Assembly: GCF_028335745.1 (NCBI RefSeq)
Contig: NZ_CP116477.1
Span: forward strand, 620,001 to 684,000
Length of the DNA stretch: 64,000 bases
From: Pectobacterium sp. A5351
GTDB taxonomy: Bacteria; Pseudomonadota; Gammaproteobacteria; Enterobacterales; Enterobacteriaceae
Direction: 5' to 3'
Shown: positions 20,189 through 30,368 of the stretch, one piece after another
Position numbering within the stretch: position 1 is the first letter of the stretch
Layout: each line of letters begins with the position of its first letter
Notes under the pieces: model-generated
Seen by the model: only the letters and a program-made list of their open reading frames with translations
Told to the model about the DNA's origin: nothing
Databases searched by the model: none
Translations under genes and position numbers: made by a program

Positions 20189-20727
20189 GAATGAACGGCC
20201 CGGCAGTCCGCGCCTATCTCTGCCTCCAGCAGCACACAGTGCAACATAGCCTGCGCCATGTATTTTTTCACCATGCGTTCGGAAACGCCCAGCGCCTCGG
20301 CAATCTCCCGATAGGGTAATCCCTGTACCTGCGCCATGATGAACGCGGCGCGCACCTTCTCGGGCAGCGCGCGCAGCATGGCATCGACCTGATACAGCGT
20401 TTCGAGAATGATGTTGCTGTCTTCCGCTGACAGCGCAACCGGCTCCGGCTGTTCGGCAAGCGAGGCGAGCCAGGCGCGCTCAATTTCCCGTTTGCGCCAG
20501 AGGTCGACACACATGCCCTGTGCCATCACGCTCAGATAAGCCCGCGCTCCCGCGTGGTTGTCGAACTGGCGTGGCTTTAACAGCAGGCGTACAAACACAT
20601 CCTGCGCCAGATCGGCCGCATCGCACAGATTTCCCAGCCGTTTGCGCAATAGCCCCTGCAACCAGCCATGATGCTGACAATAGAGCTGATGCATATCTGC
20701 TGAGGTATCGATATTGGCTGATGACAT
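20185..20727 (-). CDS. FecI-type ECF sigma factor
   Basis: Extracytoplasmic-function sigma factor expected to transcribe the downstream receptor operon when the siderophore is present. Region 2 shows 'DAADLAQDVFVRLLLKP' and 'ARAYLSVMAQGMCVDLWRKREIE'; region 4 is a helix-turn-helix, 'LPYREIAEALGVSERMVKKYMAQAM'. 180 residues. The start at ATG 20727 has no clear ribosome site; an internal Met at residue 12 is an alternative. A Fur-like box lies upstream. Confidence 0.92.
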   Translation of the reverse strand: MSSANIDTSADMHQLYCQHHGWLQGLLRKRLGNLCDAADLAQDVFVRLLLKPRQFDNHAGARAYLSVMAQGMCVDLWRKREIERAWLASLAEQPEPVALSAEDSNIILETLYQVDAMLRALPEKVRAAFIMAQVQGLPYREIAEALGVSERMVKKYMAQAMLHCVLLEAEIGADCRAVHS

Positions 20728-20780
20728 GTCTGATGCCTGAAATGAAACGATAGGAGGTCAAATTTCAGGCAGATTTTAAT

Positions 20781-20799
20781 TGAGAATGATTTTTATTTC
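20781..20799 (-). promoter_or_regulatory. Fur-box-like sequence upstream of the fecI-like gene
   Basis: TGAGAATGATTTTTATTTC, close to the 7-1-7 Fur consensus (TGATAAT-G-ATTATCA) in its left half and weaker in the right half. Placed 54-72 bases before the sigma gene start, which fits iron repression of the sigma-regulator pair. Confidence 0.6.
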
Positions 20800-20897
20800 A
20801 ATGCTAAGGAAAATGTGGGTACTGCTGGAAGGGGAAAGGTGAGGGAGTGTTTCGCAATGTGTGGGCGGCAGGGCGTGGTGCGGTTCAACGATATCAG

Positions 20898-20924
20898 AAG
20901 AGGCCGGCCTTAATGCCGGCCTCT
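20898..20924 (-). terminator. Terminator-like hairpin after the discoidin-domain gene
   Basis: GAGGCCGGC / GCCGGCCTC, 9-bp GC-rich stem with 6-base loop, 11 bases past the stop of the minus-strand gene. The T tract after it (TTCTGAT) is weak. Confidence 0.6.
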
Positions 20925-20934
20925 CGCGATAACG

Positions 20935-21414
20935 TTACTTAATCGCTTGAGCAGGAACCTGCGCAGCGCTATTAAAGCTGATCTCGTTTATCGCGCTCCA
21001 TTTGTTCACATCGGTGCCAAACGTATCCAGTTTGAAGAATTTGGCTTTAACGGCTGGAAAGGTGAATTTTTCACCGTCTTTGGCATTGCTGGAGGTGACC
21101 AGATTGTCAGCCAGCTTTTTCCAGGTTTTACCGTCGGTGGAGTAGGAGACGGAGAACTTCAGTTTACGCTCGTCCGCTTTGAAAGGAACAAGAACAAAGT
21201 TCTCAACTGATTGTTCTTTATCCAGTTCTAATTGAACCCAGCTCTCACCGTTTGCCGCCCAGCGTGTTTTGACGTCGCCATCGGCAATGTTGGCAGGCTT
21301 GTGGCCTTTGTCTGAATCATAAGAGGAGGCGGTTACCGCCGTTACTTGTACCGCATAAGCGGAAAGAGAGAATAAGCCGCACAGGAGCGTCGTAGCCAGA
21401 GTGTATTTTTTCAT
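20935..21414 (-). CDS. Exported discoidin (F5/8 type C) domain protein
   Basis: Predicted secreted or periplasmic 159-residue protein; no named function recognised. The start at ATG 21414 is chosen because it follows GAGGAATAAT and begins a classical signal peptide (MKKYTLATTLLCGLFSLSAYA, cleavage after residue 21). The rest is one carbohydrate-binding-like discoidin fold: 'ASSYDSDKGHKPANIADGDVKTRWAA', 'WVQLELDKEQSVENFVLVPF', 'FSVSYSTDGKTWKKL', 'FFKLDTFG' and 'WSAINEISF'. There is no catalytic domain, so it is probably a glycan-binding protein. Confidence 0.82.
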   Translation of the reverse strand: MKKYTLATTLLCGLFSLSAYAVQVTAVTASSYDSDKGHKPANIADGDVKTRWAANGESWVQLELDKEQSVENFVLVPFKADERKLKFSVSYSTDGKTWKKLADNLVTSSNAKDGEKFTFPAVKAKFFKLDTFGTDVNKWSAINEISFNSAAQVPAQAIK

Positions 21415-21617
21415 ATTATTCCTCGTAGATAACGGATAAACCATGCCATGCCTGCAAACCAGAAACATGAAATGGAACGTGATTGTAATAAAAAAGAAAC
21501 AAAGGTTTATTTACGAGGATCACGTTGTAGGGATCTTTTTGTCGAAAAAAAACGCAGAGCGGGATGGGGCGCACATTATGGCACCCGCCGAGTGGCGAAT
21601 GCCGTAGGCAAAAGGTG

Positions 21618-22061
21618 TTAGCCGAGCGGCAGCGCCATGAGAATCGCGTCTTCCCTGCCTTGTGCCGTGGGGTAATAATCGCGGCGCACGGAGACTTCGT
21701 TAAAGCCCAGACTTTCATAAAGCGCAATGGCGCGTGCGTTTGACTCGCGTACTTCCAGCCACAGCGTCAGAATGCCACGTCGCTCCATTTCGTCGATCAG
21801 GTATTCCAACAGCTGGCGACCCAAGCCCTGACGCTGATAATCGGGATGCACGGCGATGTTGAACAGCGTCGCTTCATCCAGCACGACCTGCGTGATGGCG
21901 TAGGAGGCAAGTTGCCCGTCATGGCTCAGCTTGATGTTGAAATAACGTTCCCCCTGATTGCTGACAAACGTTTTTTCCGTCCAGGGAAAGGCGTGGCTGG
22001 CTTGTTCAATTTTAAAGGCTTGTGCCAGATCGGCTGGCGTCAGAGAAGATATCGTGTTCAT
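21618..22061 (-). CDS. rimI: Ribosomal protein S18-alanine N-acetyltransferase
   Basis: GNAT enzyme that acetylates the N-terminal Ala of ribosomal protein S18. The start is ATG 22061 (MNTISSL), matching E. coli, giving 147 residues and a 50-base overlap with the end of holD. The acetyl-CoA site is 'HPDYQRQGLGRQLLEYLID', with 'ALYESLGFNEVSVRRDYYP' near the end. The holD-rimI overlap is conserved in enterobacteria. Confidence 0.96.
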   Translation of the reverse strand: MNTISSLTPADLAQAFKIEQASHAFPWTEKTFVSNQGERYFNIKLSHDGQLASYAITQVVLDEATLFNIAVHPDYQRQGLGRQLLEYLIDEMERRGILTLWLEVRESNARAIALYESLGFNEVSVRRDYYPTAQGREDAILMALPLG

Positions 22062-22443
22062 GTTCACAGATCTGCTGCCATAACGCCCGTTTGGCGTCGG
22101 CATTTTGATAAAGTTCGGAAAGCTTAGGGCTGGAAAGCTGAATACCCTGTAGCGCAATGGGGGCTGCGATGCCTAACCGCCAGCTATGGCAGCGTGCGTC
22201 GGCGGGCAGCATCTCGAGCTGCTGCGGCGTCAGCCGATAGGCTTGTGCAGGGGTCAGCGCCAGACTGTGCAGGACATCGGCCAGCAGCGGTTCATCATCG
22301 GCCAGCGGCTCGGCGGAGACAATCACCAGACGCACCTGTACGGGCAGACTGACGGCGATTTCGCCTTGCAGCACAGTCGGGCGACGCAGCGTCCACTGCG
22401 TAATTCCCAGTTGCTGTAGCAGCCTGTCACGTCTTGATTCCAT
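22012..22443 (-). CDS. holD: DNA polymerase III subunit psi
   Basis: Clamp-loader accessory subunit that bridges chi (and so SSB) to the gamma/tau complex. 143 residues; N-terminus 'MESRRDRLLQQLGITQWTLRRP' and 'LQGEIAVSLP' match E. coli psi, as does 'LWQQICEHEHD' at the end. It overlaps rimI by 50 bases and is divergent from rsmC. Confidence 0.95.
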   Translation of the reverse strand: MESRRDRLLQQLGITQWTLRRPTVLQGEIAVSLPVQVRLVIVSAEPLADDEPLLADVLHSLALTPAQAYRLTPQQLEMLPADARCHSWRLGIAAPIALQGIQLSSPKLSELYQNADAKRALWQQICEHEHDIFSDASRSGTSL

Positions 22444-22602
22444 GCGTTATCCTGTCTGGCGGGCGAGAAAATGTGTCGTGCCTATGCTAACAAACCCCGT
22501 CAGACTGCGCCAACGTCGGTGCGGTTATTTCCTCTCCGCGCTGCAACTTCGGGGGCGAAGCGTATATAATCCCCCGCTCAATGATTAAGGAGCCGTAGCC
22601 CG

Positions 22603-23649
22603 ATGTCCGCATTAACCCCCGCCAGTGAAGTCATACTGCGCCACAGTGACGAATTTCTTTCACGCCGTGTTCTGTTTGCCGGTGATTTGCAGGATACCCT
22701 GCCTGCGCAATTTGAGGCGGCGTCGGTGCGTGTCCACTGCAACCAATATCACCACTGGCAGCAGATGGCAAAGCCACTTGGGGAGAATGCTCAATACGGT
22801 CTGGTGGCGGATACGGCGCTGGTGGCGGATAGCGACACGCTGATTTATTATTGGCCGAAGAGCAAACAGGAAGCGGAATTCCAGTTGCGTAACCTGCTGT
22901 CCCTGCTGCCGGTTGGCGCGGAAATCTTCGTGGTTGGGGAAAACCGCAGCGGCGTGCGCAGCGCCGAAACCGTGCTGTCTGACTTCGTCGAGTTGGTGAA
23001 AATCGACAGTGCACGCCGCTGCGGGCTTTACCATGGTCGAATCGATAAGCAGTCCAGCTTCACGCTGGATGACTGGTGGGATGAGTATGTGACGGATGGC
23101 GTGATCGTCAAAACGCTTCCGGGCGTCTTCAGCCGTGATGATCTGGATCCGGGCAGTCGACTGCTGCTGTCTACGTTTGAGCCGCACATGAAAGGCAAAG
23201 TGCTGGATATCGCCTGCGGGGCGGGCGTGCTGGCATCGGTGCTGGCGAAGCAGTCGCCGAAAATCCGTCTGACGCTGAGCGATGTCAGCGCGGCGGCGGT
23301 GGAGTCCAGCAAAGCTACGCTGGCGGCGAATGCGTTAGAAGGCGAGGTGATTGCGAGCAACGTCTATTCCGACATTAATGGCCGCTTCGATATGATTGTC
23401 TCCAATCCGCCATTCCACGACGGCTTACAGACTAGCCTGCAAGCCGCGGAAATGCTGATTCGTGGTGCGGTATCCCATCTACCGGTTGGCGGGCAGCTAC
23501 GTATCGTCGCTAACGCCTTCCTGCCTTATCCCGCGCTGCTTGATGCGGCGTTTGGTAGCCATGAAGTGCTGGCGCAAACCGGACGCTTCAAGGTGTATCA
23601 GGCTACCGTGGGTCGCCCGCCGCGTACAGGCAGTAAAGGTCGTCGGTAA
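22603..23649 (+). CDS. rsmC: 16S rRNA (guanine1207-N2)-methyltransferase
   Basis: Methylates G1207 of 16S rRNA using S-adenosylmethionine. 348 residues with an inactive N-terminal methyltransferase-like domain ('[14 protein letters not shown]') and the catalytic C-terminal domain: motif I '[16 protein letters not shown]' and motif IV '[10 protein letters not shown]'. ATG 22603 follows TAAGGAG. It ends 4 bases from the converging aldo/keto reductase. Confidence 0.96.
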   Translation: MSALTPASEVILRHSDEFLSRRVLFAGDLQDTLPAQFEAASVRVHCNQYHHWQQMAKPLGENAQYGLVADTALVADSDTLIYYWPKSKQEAEFQLRNLLSLLPVGAEIFVVGENRSGVRSAETVLSDFVELVKIDSARRCGLYHGRIDKQSSFTLDDWWDEYVTDGVIVKTLPGVFSRDDLDPGSRLLLSTFEPHMKGKVLDIACGAGVLASVLAKQSPKIRLTLSDVSAAAVESSKATLAANALEGEVIASNVYSDINGRFDMIVSNPPFHDGLQTSLQAAEMLIRGAVSHLPVGGQLRIVANAFLPYPALLDAAFGSHEVLAQTGRFKVYQATVGRPPRTGSKGRR

Positions 23650-23653
23650 TATT

Positions 23654-24646
<993 letters not shown>

Positions 24647-24759
24647 TGTCATCTTCCTCATCTCGTTGGCAGTGGGAGCAGTCTGGTTGTTTATCCAGAA
24701 AAGATAAATACCGCTTTTTATGCAACACTATTCAAAAATAACCAACAATGGTGGCCGCG

Positions 24760-25665
24760 ATGGATCATATTCAGGCGATGCGGGTTTTTGTGCGAATTGT
24801 CGAATTGGGTAGCTTCAGCCGGGCGGCGGAGCGACTGACGCTACCGCGTGCGACGGTGAGCAACACCATCAAACAGCTTGAAGGGCGGCTGGGGGTTCGT
24901 TTGCTGCAACGCACGACCCGTCAGGTACAGATCACCGATGAAGGGCGTATTTATTACGACCGCTGTTTGCAATTGCTGGCGGAAATTGAAGAGATCGACA
25001 TGCTGTTCACGCAGCAAAAGCAGCAGCCCGTGGGTAAAGTACGGGTGGATATGCCGCATTCGCTGGCGCGGGAGATTGTCGTGCCAGCGCTGGGAGAATT
25101 CTACGCGCGTTATCCGCAGGTGACGCTGATGCTGAGCGCCAACGATGCGGCGATTAATGTGCTGCGTGAAGGCGTTGACTGTGTGTTGCGAGCTTGGCAG
25201 ACGGACGACGAGACGCTGGCGACCCGCCATTTACCGTCAATGCCGCAGATTACCTGTGCGTCGGCCGACTATTTGGCGCGCTATGGCGTGCCGCGTTCGC
25301 TCGATGAGCTAGCGGGACATCGCATGGTCGGGTATTTCTCCCTGCGCACTGAATATCTTTATCCGCTGGAATTCATGTCGGGTGACGAGTGCATTACGCG
25401 TATGTTGCCCAGTCCGTTTCAGGTTAACGGCACCGATGCCTACATTGCCAGCGCCTGTGCCGGATTGGGGATTATTCAGGCACCGCGTCGCGGTTTACGC
25501 CCATTTCTGGAAAGCGGGGAGCTGGTTGAGATCCTGCCGGAAATGCCGCCGCCCGCGATGCCGCTTTATGTGATGTATGCGCCCGGCCGTTTTCTCGCAC
25601 CGCGGATTCGGGTGTTTATAGAATGGCTTGATGAACTCTTTACGCGCCACGCCGCAGCGAGATGA
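24760..25665 (+). CDS. LysR-family transcriptional regulator
   Basis: N-terminal winged HTH ('MRVFVRIVELGSFSRAAERL', 'PRATVSNTIKQLEGRLGVRLLQRTTR') and an effector-binding domain of the CrgA/PP2 subclass. The start is either ATG 24760 (MDHIQAMRVF, family-like) or ATG 24748 four codons upstream; the ribosome site is weak for both. 301 residues from 24760. Divergent arrangement with the aldo/keto reductase suggests it regulates that gene. Confidence 0.88.
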   Translation: MDHIQAMRVFVRIVELGSFSRAAERLTLPRATVSNTIKQLEGRLGVRLLQRTTRQVQITDEGRIYYDRCLQLLAEIEEIDMLFTQQKQQPVGKVRVDMPHSLAREIVVPALGEFYARYPQVTLMLSANDAAINVLREGVDCVLRAWQTDDETLATRHLPSMPQITCASADYLARYGVPRSLDELAGHRMVGYFSLRTEYLYPLEFMSGDECITRMLPSPFQVNGTDAYIASACAGLGIIQAPRRGLRPFLESGELVEILPEMPPPAMPLYVMYAPGRFLAPRIRVFIEWLDELFTRHAAAR

Positions 25666-25706
25666 TGATTTTTGCAGCAAACCCCGCATTCCAGAGGAAA
25701 TAATCA

Positions 25707-25734
25707 TTGACGTGAACGCGAAAACCTCTAGAAT
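25707..25734 (+). promoter_or_regulatory. Promoter of the tRNA-Leu cluster
   Basis: TTGACG (-35), 16-base spacer, TAGAAT (-10), followed by a C-rich discriminator typical of stringently controlled stable-RNA promoters. Confidence 0.75.
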
Positions 25735-25768
25735 TCGCCCCCGTAGTGATATTGCGTAAAGCAGTGTT

Positions 25769-25855
25769 GCGAAGGTGGCGGAATTGGTAGACGCGCTAGC
25801 TTCAGGTGTTAGTGTTCTTACGGACGTGAGGGTTCAAGTCCCTCTCTTCGCACCA
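25769..25855 (+). tRNA. tRNA-Leu (anticodon CAG), copy 1
   Basis: 87 bases with encoded CCA, class II long variable arm, anticodon CAG in the TTCAGGT loop, GGTTCAAGTCC T arm. Sequence matches the enterobacterial leuV/leuP/leuQ type. Confidence 0.98.
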
Positions 25856-25927
25856 ACATCACTACGACGGTTCTGGTTTGTCGAACCACAGCAGTCATCA
25901 GTATTGCATAAGCAGCATGACAACATT

Positions 25928-26014
25928 GCGAAGGTGGCGGAATTGGTAGACGCGCTAGCTTCAGGTGTTAGTGTTCTTACGGACGTGAGGGTTCAAGTCC
26001 CTCTCTTCGCACCA
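25928..26014 (+). tRNA. tRNA-Leu (anticodon CAG), copy 2
   Basis: Identical to copy 1 over all 87 bases and separated from it by a 72-base spacer. Encoded CCA. Confidence 0.98.
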
Positions 26015-26075
26015 TGTCATGATGAATTTAGCGAATAAAGCTGGTTTACCGCATAAGACAAACAACGTTTTCAGT

Positions 26076-26162
26076 GCGAAGGTGGCGGAATTGGTAGACG
26101 CGCTAGCTTCAGGTGTTAGTGTCCTTACGGACGTGAGGGTTCAAGTCCCTCTCTTCGCACCA
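26076..26162 (+). tRNA. tRNA-Leu (anticodon CAG), copy 3
   Basis: 87 bases with encoded CCA; differs from copies 1 and 2 by one base in the variable arm (GTCCTTAC in place of GTTCTTAC). Spacer of 61 bases from copy 2. Confidence 0.98.
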
Positions 26163-26281
26163 CAGATTTTTTCTGTATCTTCCTGATTTTCTTTCCTGCT
26201 TATTCTGTTCTTTCTTTTCTCTCTATCGGCCTTTTCCGCGTTTATTGATCTTTCTGAGTCAGTTCACCGTTCCGTATTGGT

Positions 26282-26572
26282 TTACATCGTCGTCATATTA
26301 AACGTGACGGAGAGTGCTGCCAGTCCGCCAGCCAGCGCAATGCAGGATGGCAGCAATAAATAGTGGCGTAAGCGTTGATGAAACAGCATGACAAGCGTCG
26401 CCAGTAGCGCGATGGCGATAATCACTTTCAGGTGCGTCAGGTTAAGATCGAGTAGTGCTAATAGCGGCATGATGGCACAAGGCAACAGCACGCCCCAGGC
26501 GCTCGACAAATGCTTCCCCATACACCAACTCACGCTCCATAGCCCGCAGGCTGTGATCATTGCTGTCAGCAT
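26282..26572 (-). CDS. yjjZ: Small inner-membrane protein, YjjZ-like (DUF1435)
   Basis: 96-residue hydrophobic protein with about three membrane segments; 'SSAWGVLLPCAIM' and 'RLRHYLLLPSCIALAGGLAAL' resemble DUF1435 proteins as I recall them. Function unknown. In E. coli yjjZ also lies beside the leuQPV leucine tRNAs, which supports the call. The start is ATG 26572, 5 bases after GGTGG; an upstream TTG (26587) is unlikely. A strong Fur-like box lies just upstream, so iron repression is expected. Confidence 0.75.
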   Translation of the reverse strand: MLTAMITACGLWSVSWCMGKHLSSAWGVLLPCAIMPLLALLDLNLTHLKVIIAIALLATLVMLFHQRLRHYLLLPSCIALAGGLAALSVTFNMTTM

Positions 26573-26591
26573 TTTTCCACCCGTCAAAAGT

Positions 26592-26610
26592 GATAATGAT
26601 AACTAATATC
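26592..26610 (-). promoter_or_regulatory. Fur box upstream of yjjZ
   Basis: GATAATGATAACTAATATC, a near match to the 19-bp Fur consensus, 20 to 38 bases before the yjjZ start codon and therefore overlapping its likely promoter. Confidence 0.78.
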
Positions 26611-26678
26611 ATATAAGAATTTATATCAATTACTAGTTTTTTGACGAGCAGATTGGCGGAATTTTCTTCATCAAGGCA

Positions 26679-27581
26679 TTAATTGGGATAGGGGTTGCTC
26701 AGATACTGGCGTATCAGGTGGATCATATTCACGATAGTGGGCGATCGTTCATGTTTACGCCAGATAGCCGCAATTTGTGTATGGATTTCGGGCATGCCGA
26801 TGTCATGATAGGTCACGTTATCGGCCTTAATGCAGGCAAGTGATTCTGGTACGAGCGTGACGCCGAAGCCTGCGGCGACCATTCCTACCGTTGCCGTGAG
26901 CTGCGGGGCAAAGGGACTGGGTCTGGGGCCATAGCCTGACAGATAGCAGGTGCGGATAATCATATCGTGCAGCCCTGGACACACCTCGCGTGGGAAAATA
27001 ATCAGTGGCTCCTGACGTAGTTCGCTGAGCGAGACCTGCGTTTTATGGCTAAGTGCATGCCCTGCGGGTAATACCAATTTCATGGACTCTTTTGCCAAAA
27101 TCTCCCCATTAATCTCATCACTGAGGTCGCAAGGTAAGCGCAGAAAGGCGATGTCAATATGGCGTTCTTGCAGTGAAGTAATAAGCGTTGCCGGATTTTC
27201 TTCCTTCGGTAGCGGTTGCACATTCGGATACTGTTTACAGTAACAGTGCAGCAGGGTAAGCACTGTTGGGTGGAACATGGCAGACGGGGAGAAGCCTACG
27301 CTCAGGCTACCTTTTTCACCTCGCGCAATGCTTCTTGTCCGCGCGATCGCCGAATCGGTGAGTTGCAGAATCCGACATGCATCTTCATAGAACGCCTGTC
27401 CCGCCTCCGTCATTTCTACACCGCGTGTCAGCCGTTTGAACAGTGGTGTCCCGATCTCCTGTTCGAATTTCTTGATTTGCTGGCTGAGAGGTGGCTGTGA
27501 CATCCCCAGACTTTCTGCTGCACGCGTGAAATGTCGTGCCTGGGCAACGGCGACAAAATAGCGCAGATAACGTAGCTCCAT
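26679..27581 (-). CDS. budR: LysR-family regulator of acetoin/butanediol synthesis (BudR/AlsR)
   Basis: LysR activator: HTH 'RHFTRAAESLGMSQPPLSQQIKKFEQEIG', effector domain with 'SVGFSPSAMFHPTVL' and 'AGFGVTLVPESL'. 300 residues; ATG 27581 follows GGAG. Divergent from budA with a 129-base gap, the arrangement of Klebsiella-type bud loci, where BudR activates budABC in response to acetate. The regulatory role is inferred from family and placement. Confidence 0.88.
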   Translation of the reverse strand: MELRYLRYFVAVAQARHFTRAAESLGMSQPPLSQQIKKFEQEIGTPLFKRLTRGVEMTEAGQAFYEDACRILQLTDSAIARTRSIARGEKGSLSVGFSPSAMFHPTVLTLLHCYCKQYPNVQPLPKEENPATLITSLQERHIDIAFLRLPCDLSDEINGEILAKESMKLVLPAGHALSHKTQVSLSELRQEPLIIFPREVCPGLHDMIIRTCYLSGYGPRPSPFAPQLTATVGMVAAGFGVTLVPESLACIKADNVTYHDIGMPEIHTQIAAIWRKHERSPTIVNMIHLIRQYLSNPYPN

Positions 27582-27710
27582 TTACGTAACTCCATATGTT
27601 TCCGATCTTGAAATAGCCTTAATTGCATATTGGAATTTTGTTCTCTCCCGCGTCAATCTTTATCTAAATATTAGTAATGTTTAAGTAATTGGTGCGGTGA
27701 GAAGGAAGGT

Positions 27711-28493
27711 ATGAAAACGAATGTCAGTGAACAATCCTGTGAGGAAGCCTTTGCCAGCTATGCTTATGATTTTCGGCAGCAGTATGCAGACAGCGTTATT
27801 TATCAGACCTCATTAATGAGTGGGCTAATAAATGGTGTCTATGAAGGTAGCCGAACGATGGCCGAACTGCTGGAGCATGGTGATTTTGGATTAGGAACAT
27901 TTAATAGTTTGGATGGGGAACTGATTGCATTAAATAGCCAGATTTTCCAACTGTTATCCGACGGCAGTGCACGGGCAGCGAAGCCGGATCAGAAAACGCC
28001 GTTTGCGGTCATGACGTTCTTTCGTCCGACGGAAACGATCCGCTTTGATCATTGGACGTCGCGCGAAGAGATACATCGCCAGATCGACGAAATTGTGGGA
28101 ACGGATAACTTGTTCTGCGCGTTGCGGATTGACGGGAATTTTCGCTGCGTTGAAACCCGCACCGTTCCTCGTCAGTGCCGGCCTTATAAACCGATGCAGG
28201 AGGCCATTGAAGGACAACCGACATTTCATTTTGAACACCGTAATGGCAGCGTTATCGGTTTTCGTAGCCCAGCTTATACCCAGGGAATTAATGTTGCGGG
28301 TTATCACGAACATTTCATTACTGACGATCGCCAGGGCGGCGGCCATATTCTGAATTATGACGTCGAACACGGCACGCTAACGTTTGGTGTGGTTGCCAAA
28401 CTGATCATCGATCTGCCTCAGGATCGGGAATTTCTCAATGCCGATCTGTCCTCAGAAAACCTCAATAGCGTCATCAAGTCAGTAGAGAGCTAG
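27711..28493 (+). CDS. budA: Acetolactate decarboxylase
   Basis: Converts 2-acetolactate to acetoin in the butanediol pathway, which limits acid production during fermentation. Zn ligands are visible as 'GYHEHFITDDRQGGGH' (three His), with 'TVPRQCRPYKPM' and 'GFRSPAYTQGINV' also typical. 260 residues; AAGGAAGG ribosome site. budB begins 22 bases later. Confidence 0.96.
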   Translation: MKTNVSEQSCEEAFASYAYDFRQQYADSVIYQTSLMSGLINGVYEGSRTMAELLEHGDFGLGTFNSLDGELIALNSQIFQLLSDGSARAAKPDQKTPFAVMTFFRPTETIRFDHWTSREEIHRQIDEIVGTDNLFCALRIDGNFRCVETRTVPRQCRPYKPMQEAIEGQPTFHFEHRNGSVIGFRSPAYTQGINVAGYHEHFITDDRQGGGHILNYDVEHGTLTFGVVAKLIIDLPQDREFLNADLSSENLNSVIKSVES

Positions 28494-28514
28494 TCATTTC
28501 ATCGGAGTCATGTC

Positions 28515-30194
28515 ATGGAAAAGTCCACCGAACAGCAAAGCTGGAGTAGCGGAGCCGAGCTGATTGTAAAACACCTGGAAGCGCAGGGCGTAAAGCATAT
28601 TTTTGGTATTCCCGGCGCTAAAATCGATCGCGTGTTTGATGAGCTGGAAGACTCGACAATTCAAACGATCCCGGTACGTCATGAGGCGAACGGCGCGTTT
28701 ATGGCGGCGGCGATAGGCCGTCTCACGGGAAAAGCGGGAGTGACGCTGGTGACATCCGGCCCCGGCTGTTCCAATCTGGTCACCGGGCTGGCAACGGCAA
28801 CCGCAGAAGGTGATGCGGTCGTGGCATTGGGCGGGGCGGTTAAGCGGGCGGATAAGCTCAAGCTGACACACCAGAGTCTGGACACCGTTAGCCTGTTTCA
28901 ACCGGTCAGTAAATTCAGTGCGGAAATTACGGCATCCAGCGCGATTTCTGAAGTGCTGGCGAATGCTTTCCGGGCAGCGGAAAGCGGCCGTCCAGGGGCG
29001 GCATTTGTCAGCCTGCCGCAGGATATCGTCAATGAACCGGCTAGCAGCCCGGTGCTGGCCTGCCCACATTTACCGCTGTTAAATGGTGCACCGCATAGTG
29101 ACGTTGCCGAGGCGGCTAAACGGCTGCGGCAGGCTAAAAATCCGGTGTTGCTGCTCGGATTAATGGCCAGCCAGCAGGAAAATGCACAGGCGCTGCGTCG
29201 TTTTTTACACCGCAGCCAACTGCCGGTTACCAGCACGTATCAGGCTGCTGGCGTGATCGACCAGCAGCAGTTCGATCACTTTGCCGGACGCGTTGGGTTG
29301 TTCAACAATCAGGCCGGGGATAAGTTGCTGCAACAGGCAGACGTGATCGTTACCGTAGGCTACAGCCCGATTGAGTACGATCCGGTGTTATGGAATAGCG
29401 GCAAAGCAACGCTGATCCACATTGACGTGCTGCGGGCTGAGATCGACAGCGCCTATCACCCTGATATCGAGCTGCTCGGGAATATCGCGATGACGGTGGA
29501 TGCGTTGAATGCGTGTATCAGCGAGCCAGTGATCTTATCGGCGGGCACGCAGGCCGTATTACAAGATCGTCAGCGCCAGCGTCACGATCTCAGTACGCGC
29601 GCTATCAACATGGCAGGATTTGCGATCCACCCTCTGCGTCTGGTGCGGGCGATGCAGGATATTGTCAACGAGGATGTCACGCTGTGTGTCGATATGGGGA
29701 GTTTCCACATCTGGCTGGCGCGTTACTTGTATAGTTTCCGGGCGCGACAGATTCTGATGACCAATGGCCAGCAGACCATGGGCGTGGCGCTACCGTGGGC
29801 GATAGCGGCATCACTGGTGCAGCCTGGCAAGAAAGTGGTATCCGTTTCCGGCGATGGTGGGTTTATGCAGTCCAGTATGGAGTTGGAAACAGCGGTGCGC
29901 CTGAAAAGCAATCTTCTGCATATCATCTGGGTGGATAACGGCTATAACATGGTGGAAATCCAGCAAATCCATAAATACCATCGCCCAGCAGGCGTGGCAT
30001 TTGGGCCGATTGATTTCAAGGCGTATGCGGAAGCGTTTGGCGCGAAAGGGTTTGCGGTGGAATCCGCGGATGAACTGGTCAGCAAACTTCGTCAGGCGAT
30101 GGATGTTGACGGCCCTGCCGTGATTGCGATTCCGGTTGATTATTCCGATAACCACTGGTTGATGGAGAATCTAAATATTAGCGTGCTGATTTGA
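28515..30194 (+). CDS. budB: Catabolic acetolactate synthase
   Basis: Thiamine-diphosphate enzyme condensing two pyruvates to 2-acetolactate; the catabolic, FAD-independent type. 559 residues: '[17 protein letters not shown]', catalytic Glu in '[19 protein letters not shown]', and the ThDP/Mg motif '[17 protein letters not shown]' ending 'WVDNGYN'. No butanediol dehydrogenase (budC) follows in this window, so the last step is encoded elsewhere or absent. Confidence 0.96.
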   Translation: MEKSTEQQSWSSGAELIVKHLEAQGVKHIFGIPGAKIDRVFDELEDSTIQTIPVRHEANGAFMAAAIGRLTGKAGVTLVTSGPGCSNLVTGLATATAEGDAVVALGGAVKRADKLKLTHQSLDTVSLFQPVSKFSAEITASSAISEVLANAFRAAESGRPGAAFVSLPQDIVNEPASSPVLACPHLPLLNGAPHSDVAEAAKRLRQAKNPVLLLGLMASQQENAQALRRFLHRSQLPVTSTYQAAGVIDQQQFDHFAGRVGLFNNQAGDKLLQQADVIVTVGYSPIEYDPVLWNSGKATLIHIDVLRAEIDSAYHPDIELLGNIAMTVDALNACISEPVILSAGTQAVLQDRQRQRHDLSTRAINMAGFAIHPLRLVRAMQDIVNEDVTLCVDMGSFHIWLARYLYSFRARQILMTNGQQTMGVALPWAIAASLVQPGKKVVSVSGDGGFMQSSMELETAVRLKSNLLHIIWVDNGYNMVEIQQIHKYHRPAGVAFGPIDFKAYAEAFGAKGFAVESADELVSKLRQAMDVDGPAVIAIPVDYSDNHWLMENLNISVLI

Positions 30195-30242
30195 TATGTC
30201 GGGATCGCGGCTGTACGCTGGTATCTATTAATATTATTTACA

Positions 30243-30272
30243 CTGTCTGCCCAGAGGAGTCTGGACAGACAG
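30243..30272. other. Inverted repeat after budB
   Basis: CTGTCTG-C-CCAG, 6-base loop, CTGG-A-CAGACAG: two stacked stems of 7 and 4 bp. No T run on either side, so termination is possible but not assured; it may serve the converging minus-strand gene as well. Confidence 0.55.
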
Positions 30273-30368
30273 TAAAAGAGTAATATCCAGGAAAGTATTC
30301 ATGTTAAGGGCTAACATTTTTCTGTTTTTTATGAAAAAAAGCTCATTCAATAGTTATTAAACAGTGTG

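Noticed and set aside
25775..26038. Open frame of 87 codons with an internal protein repeat
   Set aside because: It is a read-through of two tRNA-Leu genes; the repeat is the tRNA sequence itself.
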